Shown here in pieces: positions 42,854 to 50,169 of a stretch of DNA of 64,000 nt. The stretch's first letter is position 1; every line of letters begins with the position of its first letter. The stretch comes from Spirosoma profusum. Its GTDB lineage: Bacteria > Bacteroidota > Bacteroidia > Cytophagales > Spirosomataceae. The DNA is taken from positions 1 to 64,000 of the forward strand of contig NZ_JACWZY010000015.1 in NCBI RefSeq assembly GCF_014699005.1, written 5' to 3'. A program made the position numbers and the translations under genes. The notes under the pieces are model-generated. The model had not been told where the DNA came from and did no database searches. It saw only the letters and a list, made by a program, of their open reading frames with translations.

Positions 42854-44065
42854 ATGGTTTCCAAACGAAAAGAATTTTCCCGATCCCGTTTTTACCGAAT
42901 TTCGGCCTGGCTACATCTATGGCTGGGTCTGGTAACCGGTATCGTCGTAATTCTTGTCTGCCTGACAGGTTGTATCTGGGTATTTCAGGAGGAAATAACC
43001 AGTACGTTCCTTGACCCTGAAACGAACGTAGCGTATCAACAAAAGCCGGTTATTCAGCCTTCTCAGATCATGACGATTGTCGATAAGGAATTTCCGGGGA
43101 AGCGTGTTGGTTCGGCTGAATATCATCAGGGAAGAACCATAAACGTCAACTTAGGTGGACAAAGAAGCGAAACTCCCGCCCTGAAAATCCATCCGTACAC
43201 AGGCGAAGTTATCCGTAAAACTGACCCCAAAGCGGCCGAAGGGGATTTTTTCGAATGGATTTTGGAAGGGCACCGTTTTTTATGGCTTCCTTATAAAATT
43301 GGTCGTCCCATAGTCAATTACAGTACGTTAATCTTTGTCTTTACGCTGATTACGGGGCTGGTGTTGTGGTGGCCGCATAAGTGGACGAAAAGCATGCGCC
43401 AACGGAGCTTCGCCATCAAGTGGACTGGGTCGGCTAAACGGGTTAATTATGATTTACATAACGTACTTGGCTTTTATTCACTGCTGGTGGTAGCGGCCAT
43501 TGCTATGACGGGCATGGTATACGGCCTTGACTGGTTCGGGAAAGGTGTTTACTGGATTACGTCAGGTGGAACGCCGTTTCCTGGTTACGGTACGTTCAAT
43601 TCTGATACGTTGCAAACGCTACGTCCCTATACACCCGCTCAGGCCGTTGATTTGGTCTGGCAGCAAGCTGCTAAGAAGCATCCCGATTCAAAAGGTTTTT
43701 ATATATCCTTCCCGGATTCAACTGACCATAAAGCTGTTATCATTATAACGGTTTATCCGTCGGCTGGTGTTATTTACGATAATCAGGGCTATATACATGA
43801 CCAGTTCACACTCAAAGAACTGCCCAAAGACAAAATTTACGGCCAGAAATTTTCGGAAGATACATTCGGTAATCAACTGCGCCGAATGACCTATGATATT
43901 CACATCGGCTCGGTTTTAGGACTTCCGGGGAAGATGCTGGCTTTTTTTGCCAGCCTGATTGGCGGCAGTTTACCGATTACTGGTTTTATTATCTGGTGGG
44001 GTAAACAGAAAAAAAGCAAGCACAAAAGCAGGAAACTGAAAGTGAATCAGACGAATAGCTTATGA
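42854..44065 (+). CDS. PepSY-associated TM helix protein, XusC-like
   Basis: 403 residues. An N-terminal helix (LHLWLGLVTGIVVILVCLTG, residues about 17-36) is followed by a periplasmic PepSY-type domain, further helices near residues 155-175 and 205-225, a second periplasmic domain (GFYISFPDS; VIIITVYPSAGVIYD) and a last helix near 365-385 with GGSLPITGFIIWWGK. Conserved His residues in HLWLG and DLHNVLGFY suggest haem binding and ferric-siderophore reduction at the inner membrane. Third gene of the operon. Confidence 0.88.
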   Translation: MVSKRKEFSRSRFYRISAWLHLWLGLVTGIVVILVCLTGCIWVFQEEITSTFLDPETNVAYQQKPVIQPSQIMTIVDKEFPGKRVGSAEYHQGRTINVNLGGQRSETPALKIHPYTGEVIRKTDPKAAEGDFFEWILEGHRFLWLPYKIGRPIVNYSTLIFVFTLITGLVLWWPHKWTKSMRQRSFAIKWTGSAKRVNYDLHNVLGFYSLLVVAAIAMTGMVYGLDWFGKGVYWITSGGTPFPGYGTFNSDTLQTLRPYTPAQAVDLVWQQAAKKHPDSKGFYISFPDSTDHKAVIIITVYPSAGVIYDNQGYIHDQFTLKELPKDKIYGQKFSEDTFGNQLRRMTYDIHIGSVLGLPGKMLAFFASLIGGSLPITGFIIWWGKQKKSKHKSRKLKVNQTNSL

Positions 44066-44069
44066 ATGA

Positions 44070-44152
44070 GCGAGCGTGTTCAGTGAAGAGTGTCCTGTAA
44101 ACCATTATTCTGGGTAATGTTCTACAGGACACTCTTCACTGAACACACTCGC
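44070..44152. terminator. Very long bidirectional hairpin between convergent genes
   Basis: 44070-44099 pairs with 44123-44152 over 30 positions with a single mismatch; the loop is 23 nt. It begins 4 nt after the PepSY stop codon and ends 11 nt before the fabI stop. No T tract follows on either side. Confidence 0.65.
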
Positions 44153-44163
44153 TGGTACATATC

Positions 44164-44979
44164 TTACTCTTTCGCCAACAAGCCCATTACCTCTTCCGAA
44201 ATACCGGTCATCGAGAAACCGCCATCGTGGAACAGGTTCTGCATCGTCACCATGCGGGTAAAGTCTGAGAATAACGTAACGACGTAATCGGCGCACTGGT
44301 CGGCGGTAGCATTACCCAGCGGAGCCATTTTTTCAGCGAATTCGAAGAATTTATCAAAACCACCAATACCACTACCTGCTTTCGTAGGTGTAGGCGACTG
44401 CGATACTGTATTAACTCGTACGTTCCGGTATTTACCGTAGTGGTAACCAAAGCTACGCGCCACCGATTCGAGTAAAGCTTTTGCATCGGCCATGTCATTG
44501 TAGAAAGGGAATGTGCGCTGAGCCGCCATGTAGGTGAGCGCTACTACAGAACCCCATTCGCTGATGGCGTCGAGTTTATAGGCAGTCTGCAACATTTTGT
44601 GCAGCGACATCGCCGAAATATCGACGCTTTGCTTGTACCATTCATAGTTCAGGTCCGCGTAGGCTTTCCCTTTCCGGACATTGGGACTCATCCCGATACT
44701 GTGCAACACAAAATCAACTTTGCCGCCCAGCACTTCCTGCGACTTGGTGAACAAATTTTCGAGGTCTTCAACGGACGTAGCATCTGCCGGAATGATTTCG
44801 GCATTACACTGTTCCGCCAGTTGATTGATCGCGCCCATCCGCATGGCAATGGGAGCATTGGTAAGGGTAAAAATAGCGCCTTCTTCTTTCGCTTTCAGAG
44901 CGACTTTCCAGGCAATCGATTTGTCGTCTAAGGCACCGGAAATGATGCCCCGTTTTCCGTTCAATAATCCGTAGGCCAT
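44164..44979 (-). CDS. fabI: Enoyl-ACP reductase (NADH), FabI
   Basis: 271 residues. Last reduction step of each fatty-acid elongation cycle. FabI features: GALDDKSIAWK at the cofactor site, VDFVLHSIGMSP, and the catalytic Tyr-x6-Lys in FYNDMADAKALL. NTVSQSPTPTKAGSGI covers the substrate-loop region. Length and ends match the family. Transcribed leftward; TAACTTTG at 45111-45104 on the reverse strand is an exact -7 box upstream. The region between that box and the ATG contains a 12-bp inverted repeat. Confidence 0.96.
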   Translation of the reverse strand: MAYGLLNGKRGIISGALDDKSIAWKVALKAKEEGAIFTLTNAPIAMRMGAINQLAEQCNAEIIPADATSVEDLENLFTKSQEVLGGKVDFVLHSIGMSPNVRKGKAYADLNYEWYKQSVDISAMSLHKMLQTAYKLDAISEWGSVVALTYMAAQRTFPFYNDMADAKALLESVARSFGYHYGKYRNVRVNTVSQSPTPTKAGSGIGGFDKFFEFAEKMAPLGNATADQCADYVVTLFSDFTRMVTMQNLFHDGGFSMTGISEEVMGLLAKE

Positions 44980-45010
44980 GTTTTTTAATGGGTAATGGAA
45001 AATGATGAAT

Positions 45011-45084
45011 GATAAACGATGAGTGATGAACGAGTTTGCGTCGGCCCATTCATCACCGCTCCGGCGGCCCGGTCATCGTTTATC
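45011..45084 (-). promoter_or_regulatory. Inverted repeat in the fabI leader
   Basis: GATAAACGATGA (45011-45022) and TCATCGTTTATC (45073-45084) pair perfectly, with an inner GTGATGAA/TTCATCAC pair and GC-rich centre. It lies between the upstream hydrolase gene and fabI, and could be its terminator or a fabI leader structure. Confidence 0.5.
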
Positions 45085-45103
45085 ACTCTTCACTAAATCT
45101 TCC

Positions 45104-45111
45104 CAAAGTTA
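45104..45111 (-). promoter_or_regulatory. -7 box for fabI
   Basis: The reverse strand reads TAACTTTG, an exact TAnnTTTG match. I cannot find a good TTG at the expected -33 spacing, which would lie in the end of the upstream gene. Confidence 0.4.
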
Positions 45112-45113
45112 GC

Positions 45114-46151
45114 TTATTTTTTTGGGCGAAGGACTACCGGGCTTGAAGGAGCTGAGGCTGCAGGCAGTTTCATTACGTTAGCAAGAAAGTTTTCGGTGGA
45201 CCGGTAAACGCCCGGCAAATCCTTGGAAGTGAAGTGGGAAGCAATGACATGTGCGTCTGCATTCGGAAAGGCCAGCTTTTGTTTAGTACGTTCCGACGTA
45301 CCCAACTGATCATACATCGTGAGCATAGCTTCTACCGACACAACTTTATCCTGATTGTCTTCGTCTTTGTAATAATAACCCATGAAAACGGGCTGCTTTA
45401 CTTTCTGAAACTGCTCAGGCGTCATGTACCGATCAATCATGGTTTGCAGCGTGAGCAGGCCGTTCGTGTGGTATTTGGGTAGCCAATACACCGCCCGTTG
45501 GCCACTATAATACGTATTGGCAATGTGTTTGTCCGGAAAAACCTGATCAATAATTTGTTGCCCCCAGGGGCCAGTTACCAGACGTAACGCGGGATTAGCC
45601 ACGGCAATGCAGGGTGAATACAGTACCAATCCTTCTATCTCGGGATGGCGGGCCGCCAGATAAAGCGCCAGCATACCTCCCGCCGATGTACCCATTACGA
45701 TAACCTTCTCGCCCAGGGCTTTTCCGACTGCCAGCGCACGTTCGGCCGAAGCGGCATAATTGGAAGGCGTTATATTTTTCATTGCATCGGGCGAATTGAC
45801 TCCATGTTCGGCAGTACGTGCCAGATAGAGATTACAGCCAAAATGACGCGCAATTTGTTTGTGAATCGGATCGCCCTCGGCCCAGCTTGCCGAAAAACCG
45901 GGCAGATAAATGATGCTGTAAGGCGTTTTTACTTTTCGCAAGGTATCGGCCCAGACAATCCGGGCTTCGTTGTCAGGACGCAGGTTAGCCGCCCGCTCAG
46001 CATCACCGATACGTTGTTCGAGTCGTAACAAGTCAGTATCAACCGTAACCAGCTCATCCTGAACCGGATCTGATTTAACCATCGGACCAAGCATGTACCC
46101 CACAGCCATAACCGCTATCAACAGCCCGATAATAACCCAAACGCGTTTCAT
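45114..46151 (-). CDS. Membrane-anchored alpha/beta hydrolase
   Basis: 345 residues with an N-terminal helix (VWVIIGLLIAVMAVGYML) acting as uncleaved anchor, so the enzyme faces the periplasm. The nucleophile elbow is VMGTSAGGMLALYLAA, an early oxyanion-type segment is IYLPGFSAS, and His is in NADAHVIASH. Its start overlaps the stop of the rRNA methylase gene by 4 nt (ATGA), so the two are coupled. Substrate unknown. Confidence 0.85.
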   Translation of the reverse strand: MKRVWVIIGLLIAVMAVGYMLGPMVKSDPVQDELVTVDTDLLRLEQRIGDAERAANLRPDNEARIVWADTLRKVKTPYSIIYLPGFSASWAEGDPIHKQIARHFGCNLYLARTAEHGVNSPDAMKNITPSNYAASAERALAVGKALGEKVIVMGTSAGGMLALYLAARHPEIEGLVLYSPCIAVANPALRLVTGPWGQQIIDQVFPDKHIANTYYSGQRAVYWLPKYHTNGLLTLQTMIDRYMTPEQFQKVKQPVFMGYYYKDEDNQDKVVSVEAMLTMYDQLGTSERTKQKLAFPNADAHVIASHFTSKDLPGVYRSTENFLANVMKLPAASAPSSPVVLRPKK

Positions 46152-47542
46152 GAGTATTCTTTGATATCCATTCTGATTCGCCAGTCTTTTGGCAGATAAT
46201 TATTTACCCGATTACCCACGCCTTTTACCCAGCCTAAATTCAAGCCTCTATATCGAACTGTTAACCAACCTTTAACGATTTCATCGGGCACTAAATTTTC
46301 TTTTTTAAAGTAACGTAGCGCGTCTTCTTTATTGAGTTCCAAAGCCGGTAAATCTTTTCGAACCGACGTACTAAGCGCCAGCGCGTGCGACGGGATAAAA
46401 TCCTGGCCTTTGAACTGACCCATTTCCAGACCGAAACCTTTCTGGCGCAACGTACTGTCTAAAAACAGAAACGTTTTTTCGAGCGATTTCGGTAAAGCCA
46501 TTACGTCGCCATTTGGTTTTTCCCAGAACGAAAAATCGGTTGGATTCTGAAGCCAGCCAGATGCGGATGTCGTTTCACGGGGACGTAGTGCGCGGATGCT
46601 CCGAAACGTACGGGCATCAACCTTTACAGAAGCCGTGAAAGCTGTTTTCTTGAAAACACTGATAAAAAAGCCTTCACCACGCACCCGATGCGGATAACAC
46701 TGATATCCAACCGCCCCATCCACTTCCTTTTCCACTACGTTCCAGTCAGCCGGAAAGCTAAGCGGTCGATTTCGAAAGCCGTTTTCTGACAGGAATCGGA
46801 CGTTGTCGGTATTTTCGGCGTCGTTATACGTACAGGTACTGTAAATCAAAATACCGCCTTCATCGAGCAACGGAGCGGCCGCGCTCAGAATGCGTTTCTG
46901 ACGAGCCGAGCAAAGCGCTACGTTGTCTTCCGACCATTCCTGAACCGCTGACGGATCTTTCCGAAACAACCCCTCACCCGAACAGGGCGCATCGACCACC
47001 ACTACGTCGAAAAAGCCCGCCAATTTATCCAGTTCGTTCGGATCGTGGTTACTAATCACTACGTTCGGATAGCCCCATTTGTCCAGATTTTCACGTAGCA
47101 CCGACACCCGACTTCGAATTACTTCATTGCAAATCAGCAGACTATCAGGAGACAGCATCGACGCCAGTAACGTACTCTTCCCGCCGGGAGCCGCGCATAA
47201 ATCCAGCACACGTAGCGGCCGATCCAGCCTGACGGTTTGACGTAACGCTTCGCTCAACAACATAGAAGAAGCTTCCTGAACGTAGTACGCCCCAGCCTGA
47301 AACAGTGGATCGAGCGTGAAGTTCGGGCGTTCAGGCAAATAGAACCCTTCGGGGCACCAGGGAACAGGAATTAAGTCAGACGTATCAAACGCAGGCTTGC
47401 TCGGGTTCAGCCGAATACTGACAGGAGTCAATTCCATTAATGCCTGCTGAAATTGGGAGAAATCGTCGGGTAATTGCGCCTGCATTTGCTTTTGAAAGGC
47501 GGTTGGCAATGCCACTGGAAGCTGGTCGGAAGAAGGATTCAT
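46148..47542 (-). CDS. RsmF-like rRNA (cytosine-C5) methyltransferase
   Basis: 464 residues from the ATG at 47542. An upstream ATG in frame adds 20 residues without family similarity. The core has CAAPGGKSTLLASML (SAM site), VVVDAPCSGEGLFRKDP and YSTCTYNDAENTDNV, with the two Cys used by m5C methylases of the NOL1/NOP2/Sun family. C-terminal extensions resemble those of RsmF/YebU, which methylates 16S rRNA. A reverse-strand TATTTTTG at 47554-47547 lies so close to the ATG that a leaderless transcript is possible. Divergent to the kdsC-like gene across 47 bp. Confidence 0.9.
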   Translation of the reverse strand: MNPSSDQLPVALPTAFQKQMQAQLPDDFSQFQQALMELTPVSIRLNPSKPAFDTSDLIPVPWCPEGFYLPERPNFTLDPLFQAGAYYVQEASSMLLSEALRQTVRLDRPLRVLDLCAAPGGKSTLLASMLSPDSLLICNEVIRSRVSVLRENLDKWGYPNVVISNHDPNELDKLAGFFDVVVVDAPCSGEGLFRKDPSAVQEWSEDNVALCSARQKRILSAAAPLLDEGGILIYSTCTYNDAENTDNVRFLSENGFRNRPLSFPADWNVVEKEVDGAVGYQCYPHRVRGEGFFISVFKKTAFTASVKVDARTFRSIRALRPRETTSASGWLQNPTDFSFWEKPNGDVMALPKSLEKTFLFLDSTLRQKGFGLEMGQFKGQDFIPSHALALSTSVRKDLPALELNKEDALRYFKKENLVPDEIVKGWLTVRYRGLNLGWVKGVGNRVNNYLPKDWRIRMDIKEYS

Positions 47543-47589
47543 CAGGCAAAAATACGGAACTGTCGGGCGGTTTTCGTTAAACTTGCAGC

Positions 47590-48117
47590 ATGGCAGCAAC
47601 ACATGAACAATTTAGCCGAATCAGGACATTTATTTTCGATGTCGACGGCGTATTGACCAATGGCGATGTCCATCTCCTGGCGTCGGGCGAGCGTTTTCGG
47701 ACTATAAATATCCGCGATATGTTTGCGATTGAGCAGGCATTGCAGGCAGGTTTTCGCGTTGGCATCGTCTCGTCATCCAATGCAGAAGGCGTGCGTAACT
47801 GGCTGACAAACATGAATGTAAAAGATATTTTCATGGGCGGCCCCATCGATCAGAAAGTGAATGCCTACCTTGGCTACGTAACACGCGACGGTCTCAACGA
47901 ATCCGAAATACTCTACATAGGCGACGACCTCCCCGATTATCCCATCATGAGCCGACCCAATGTATTGAGTGCCTGTCCTGCCGATGCGGCCGATGAAATT
48001 CAGGCTATTAGCCGGTACATCTCACCGAAAAATGGTGGTCAGGGAGCCGTCCGCGACGTAGTAGAGCAGGTGATGCGGGCGCAAGGCAAGTGGGGGAGTA
48101 TACTGAAAACTGTATAA
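47590..48117 (+). CDS. kdsC: KdsC-like HAD phosphatase
   Basis: 175 residues, the usual size of 3-deoxy-D-manno-octulosonate 8-phosphate phosphatase, a tetrameric cap-less HAD enzyme of the Kdo (LPS core) pathway. Motif I is FIFDVDGVLTNG (Asp17 nucleophile, Asp19), motif II Ser lies in VGIVSSSNAEG, and motif IV is YIGDDLPDYPIM. The family's SGR after motif II is replaced by SSN, a small departure. No other Kdo gene is adjacent, so YrbI-like activity on a related sugar acid cannot be excluded. Confidence 0.82.
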   Translation: MAATHEQFSRIRTFIFDVDGVLTNGDVHLLASGERFRTINIRDMFAIEQALQAGFRVGIVSSSNAEGVRNWLTNMNVKDIFMGGPIDQKVNAYLGYVTRDGLNESEILYIGDDLPDYPIMSRPNVLSACPADAADEIQAISRYISPKNGGQGAVRDVVEQVMRAQGKWGSILKTV

Positions 48118-48174
48118 TGTGTTTACTTACCCACCCATTTCTCATTATCCATTAAGCCTTATTCATTACTAATT

Positions 48175-49446
48175 ATGAGTGATTTAGCAGAGCGTGATCG
48201 GGCGGTTATCTGGCATCCATTCACGCAAATGCAGTTGGCCCCACTACCAACTCCTATTGTACGTGGTGAGGGCTCTATTTTGTATGGTGCTGATGGCCGT
48301 ACGTATCTGGATATGATTTCATCGTGGTGGGTCAATTTGCATGGGCACGCTCATCCCTACATTGCCGAGCGCGTATCGGAACAGTTACGAACGCTAGAAC
48401 ACGTCATTTTTGCGGATTTCACCCACCAACCTGCCGTCGAACTAGCTGAGCGTTTGCTGGAAATTTTACCAGTGAATCAGGCGAAAGTATTTTATTCCGA
48501 TAACGGGTCTACTGCTGTTGAGGTTGCTCTGAAAATGGCGTTTCAATATTGGCACAATCTCGGCAAACCCCGTCAGAACGTAGTGGCGCTGGAAAACGCC
48601 TACCACGGTGATACGTTCGGAGCGATGGCGGTGGGAGGACGTAGTGCGTTTACGGCTCCGTTCGTTCCTTTTCTATTCGATGTAGATTACTTGCCATTTC
48701 CATCGGCCCATCAGGAATCCGACGTATTGGCGCAAGCTGAAAAGCTTTTAACGGACAACGTAGCAGCTTTGATTATTGAACCGCTCGTCCAGGGAGCAGG
48801 CGGTATGAATATGTATTCGCCTGATACGTTGGATAAACTCATCCAGATAGCTCGTCGCCACAACGTACTGATTATTGCGGATGAAGTGATGACCGGCTTC
48901 GGTCGAACGGGTCGACTGTTTGCTTCCGATTATTTGCGGGAAAAACCTGATCTGATGTGCCTATCCAAAGGGCTTACGGGAGGCACAATGGCATTGGGCG
49001 TAACAACCTGTACGCAAGCCATTTACGACGCGTTTCTGTCTGACAATAAGTTTAAAACCCTTTTCCATGGGCATTCGTTTACGGCTAATCCGCTTGCCTG
49101 TGCGGCTGCGCTCGCCAGTATGGATTTGCTGTTAAGTAACGATACGCAACATAGTATTCAACGTATTGCGCAACGTAACGCCGACTTCGCTCAACGACTT
49201 ACTACGTATCCAACTGTTGAAAATATCAGGCAACGAGGCTCATTACTCGCCTTTGATTTGAAAGCTGGTGAGCAAACATCTTATTTTAACAGTATTCGCG
49301 ACGTAGCGTATACCTTTCTTCTGGAACGAGGTATACTGATGCGCCCACTGGGGAACGTATTGTATCTGATTCCACCTTATTGCACCAGCGACGAGCAGTT
49401 AGATTACGTTTATCAACAAATTGAGCAATTGCTTGTAACGCTATAA
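48175..49446 (+). CDS. bioA: Adenosylmethionine-8-amino-7-oxononanoate aminotransferase
   Basis: 423 residues, PLP-dependent class III aminotransferase of biotin synthesis; it makes 7,8-diaminopelargonate with S-adenosylmethionine as amino donor. Typical BioA features are IWHPFTQM at the N-terminus, SSWWVNLHGH, YHGDTFGAM, ADEVMTGFGRTG with Asp236, and LSKGLTGG with PLP-binding Lys265. No other bio gene lies in the window. It starts 57 bp after the kdsC-like gene. Confidence 0.95.
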   Translation: MSDLAERDRAVIWHPFTQMQLAPLPTPIVRGEGSILYGADGRTYLDMISSWWVNLHGHAHPYIAERVSEQLRTLEHVIFADFTHQPAVELAERLLEILPVNQAKVFYSDNGSTAVEVALKMAFQYWHNLGKPRQNVVALENAYHGDTFGAMAVGGRSAFTAPFVPFLFDVDYLPFPSAHQESDVLAQAEKLLTDNVAALIIEPLVQGAGGMNMYSPDTLDKLIQIARRHNVLIIADEVMTGFGRTGRLFASDYLREKPDLMCLSKGLTGGTMALGVTTCTQAIYDAFLSDNKFKTLFHGHSFTANPLACAAALASMDLLLSNDTQHSIQRIAQRNADFAQRLTTYPTVENIRQRGSLLAFDLKAGEQTSYFNSIRDVAYTFLLERGILMRPLGNVLYLIPPYCTSDEQLDYVYQQIEQLLVTL

Positions 49447-49459
49447 ATCGTTTAAGGAC

Positions 49460-49490
49460 TTGACATTTCGATGTAAATCGTTCAAATTTG
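49460..49490 (+). promoter_or_regulatory. Putative tRNA promoter
   Basis: TTG (49460-49462), 20 nt, CAAATTTG (49483-49490), one base off TAnnTTTG, ending 9 nt before the first tRNA base. Confidence 0.5.
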
Positions 49491-49499
49491 TTTCGTTAT

Positions 49500-49572
49500 G
49501 CGGGAGTAGCTCAGTTGGTAGAGCGGCAGCTTCCCAAGCTGCAGGCCGTGGGTTCGAGACCCATTTCCCGCT
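49500..49572 (+). tRNA. tRNA-Gly, anticodon CCC
   Basis: A complete cloverleaf of 73 nt. The acceptor GCGGGAG pairs with TTCCCGC (one G-U), the D arm contains GCTCAGTTGGTAGAGC, the anticodon stem is GCAGC/GCTGC with loop TTCCCAA (anticodon CCC at 49533-49535), and the T arm is GTGGG-TTCGAGA-CCCAT. The discriminator is T and CCA is not encoded. It reads glycine GGG codons. Confidence 0.96.
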
Positions 49573-49675
49573 CAAAGTTAACCAATTGACAATGAGCCGA
49601 TTAATAGAGATATTGGTCGGCTTCTTCTATTCTAGATATCACTTTGGTACAACGTTAGGTACAACAAAAAGAAAA

Positions 49676-49807
49676 ATGCTTTCAATGAGGTGGGTTTATA
49701 ATGTAGTCGTTATTCTGTCACTTTTATTTGCATTTGAGCAATGTAAGCAGCCATCGGTAGATATTCCGGCCAGTACCATGCCCACCCACGACAGTAATAT
49801 GACTTAG
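49676..49807 (+). CDS. Possible small lipoprotein, 43 residues
   Basis: The ATG at 49676 begins MLSMRWVYNVVVILSLLF, a signal-like helix, then AFEQCKQPS. The Cys could be lipidated although the residues before it (Glu-Gln) are poor for a lipobox. A longer version of the frame starts upstream of and reads across the tRNA gene and is not credible. It may be a relic of a larger gene. Weak support. Confidence 0.3.
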   Translation: MLSMRWVYNVVVILSLLFAFEQCKQPSVDIPASTMPTHDSNMT

Positions 49808-50169
49808 TCATTGAAGACGTAATGAACCTGTTTAAACTTTCGAGAATAGATCAAAAATGACTGTTTTGTCATTCTTTCTGCGTCAGAATGACAAAAACCT
49901 ATCTAAACAAAAGCTTAAACAGGTTCAGCACTAGTTTGGTGATAATGCAGTGATTGCATGGGCAGCAGATACTGATCAGCCAAAATACCAGTTGCCATTA
50001 CTGCCTTCGTACGCAGTGCTTCTATTGGCCGTTCATGCCTGTATAAACGTTTCTTAAAATACGAACTTATCCATAATTTAGGGCCAAGATGAGTATGGAC
50101 AGCGTCCTCAGCGTCCTGTAAGTCTACACAGAATGAATAGTAGAACCTATTAATGAAAGGCAGTTGCTG
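49808..50169. other. Intergenic region with palindromic element
   Basis: About 360 bp. It contains the 105-bp palindrome described separately (49823-49927). The remaining 240 bp before the kinase have no credible ORF or consensus promoter. Confidence 0.5.
49823..49927. repeat. 105-bp nested palindromic element
   Basis: Outer arms 49823-49840 and 49910-49927 match as inverted repeats at 17 of 18 positions (core TGAACCTGTTTA / TAAACAGGTTCA). Inner arms TTGTCATTCT (49867-49876) and AGAATGACAA (49885-49894) are perfect. The whole unit can fold into one long stem, like a MITE or REP-type element, or a strong terminator. Confidence 0.6.

Noticed and set aside
49460..49807. A 115-codon frame running across the tRNA-Gly gene
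   Set aside because: It reads through a complete tRNA cloverleaf and has no protein-like character before the last 43 codons; only that last part is listed, with low confidence.
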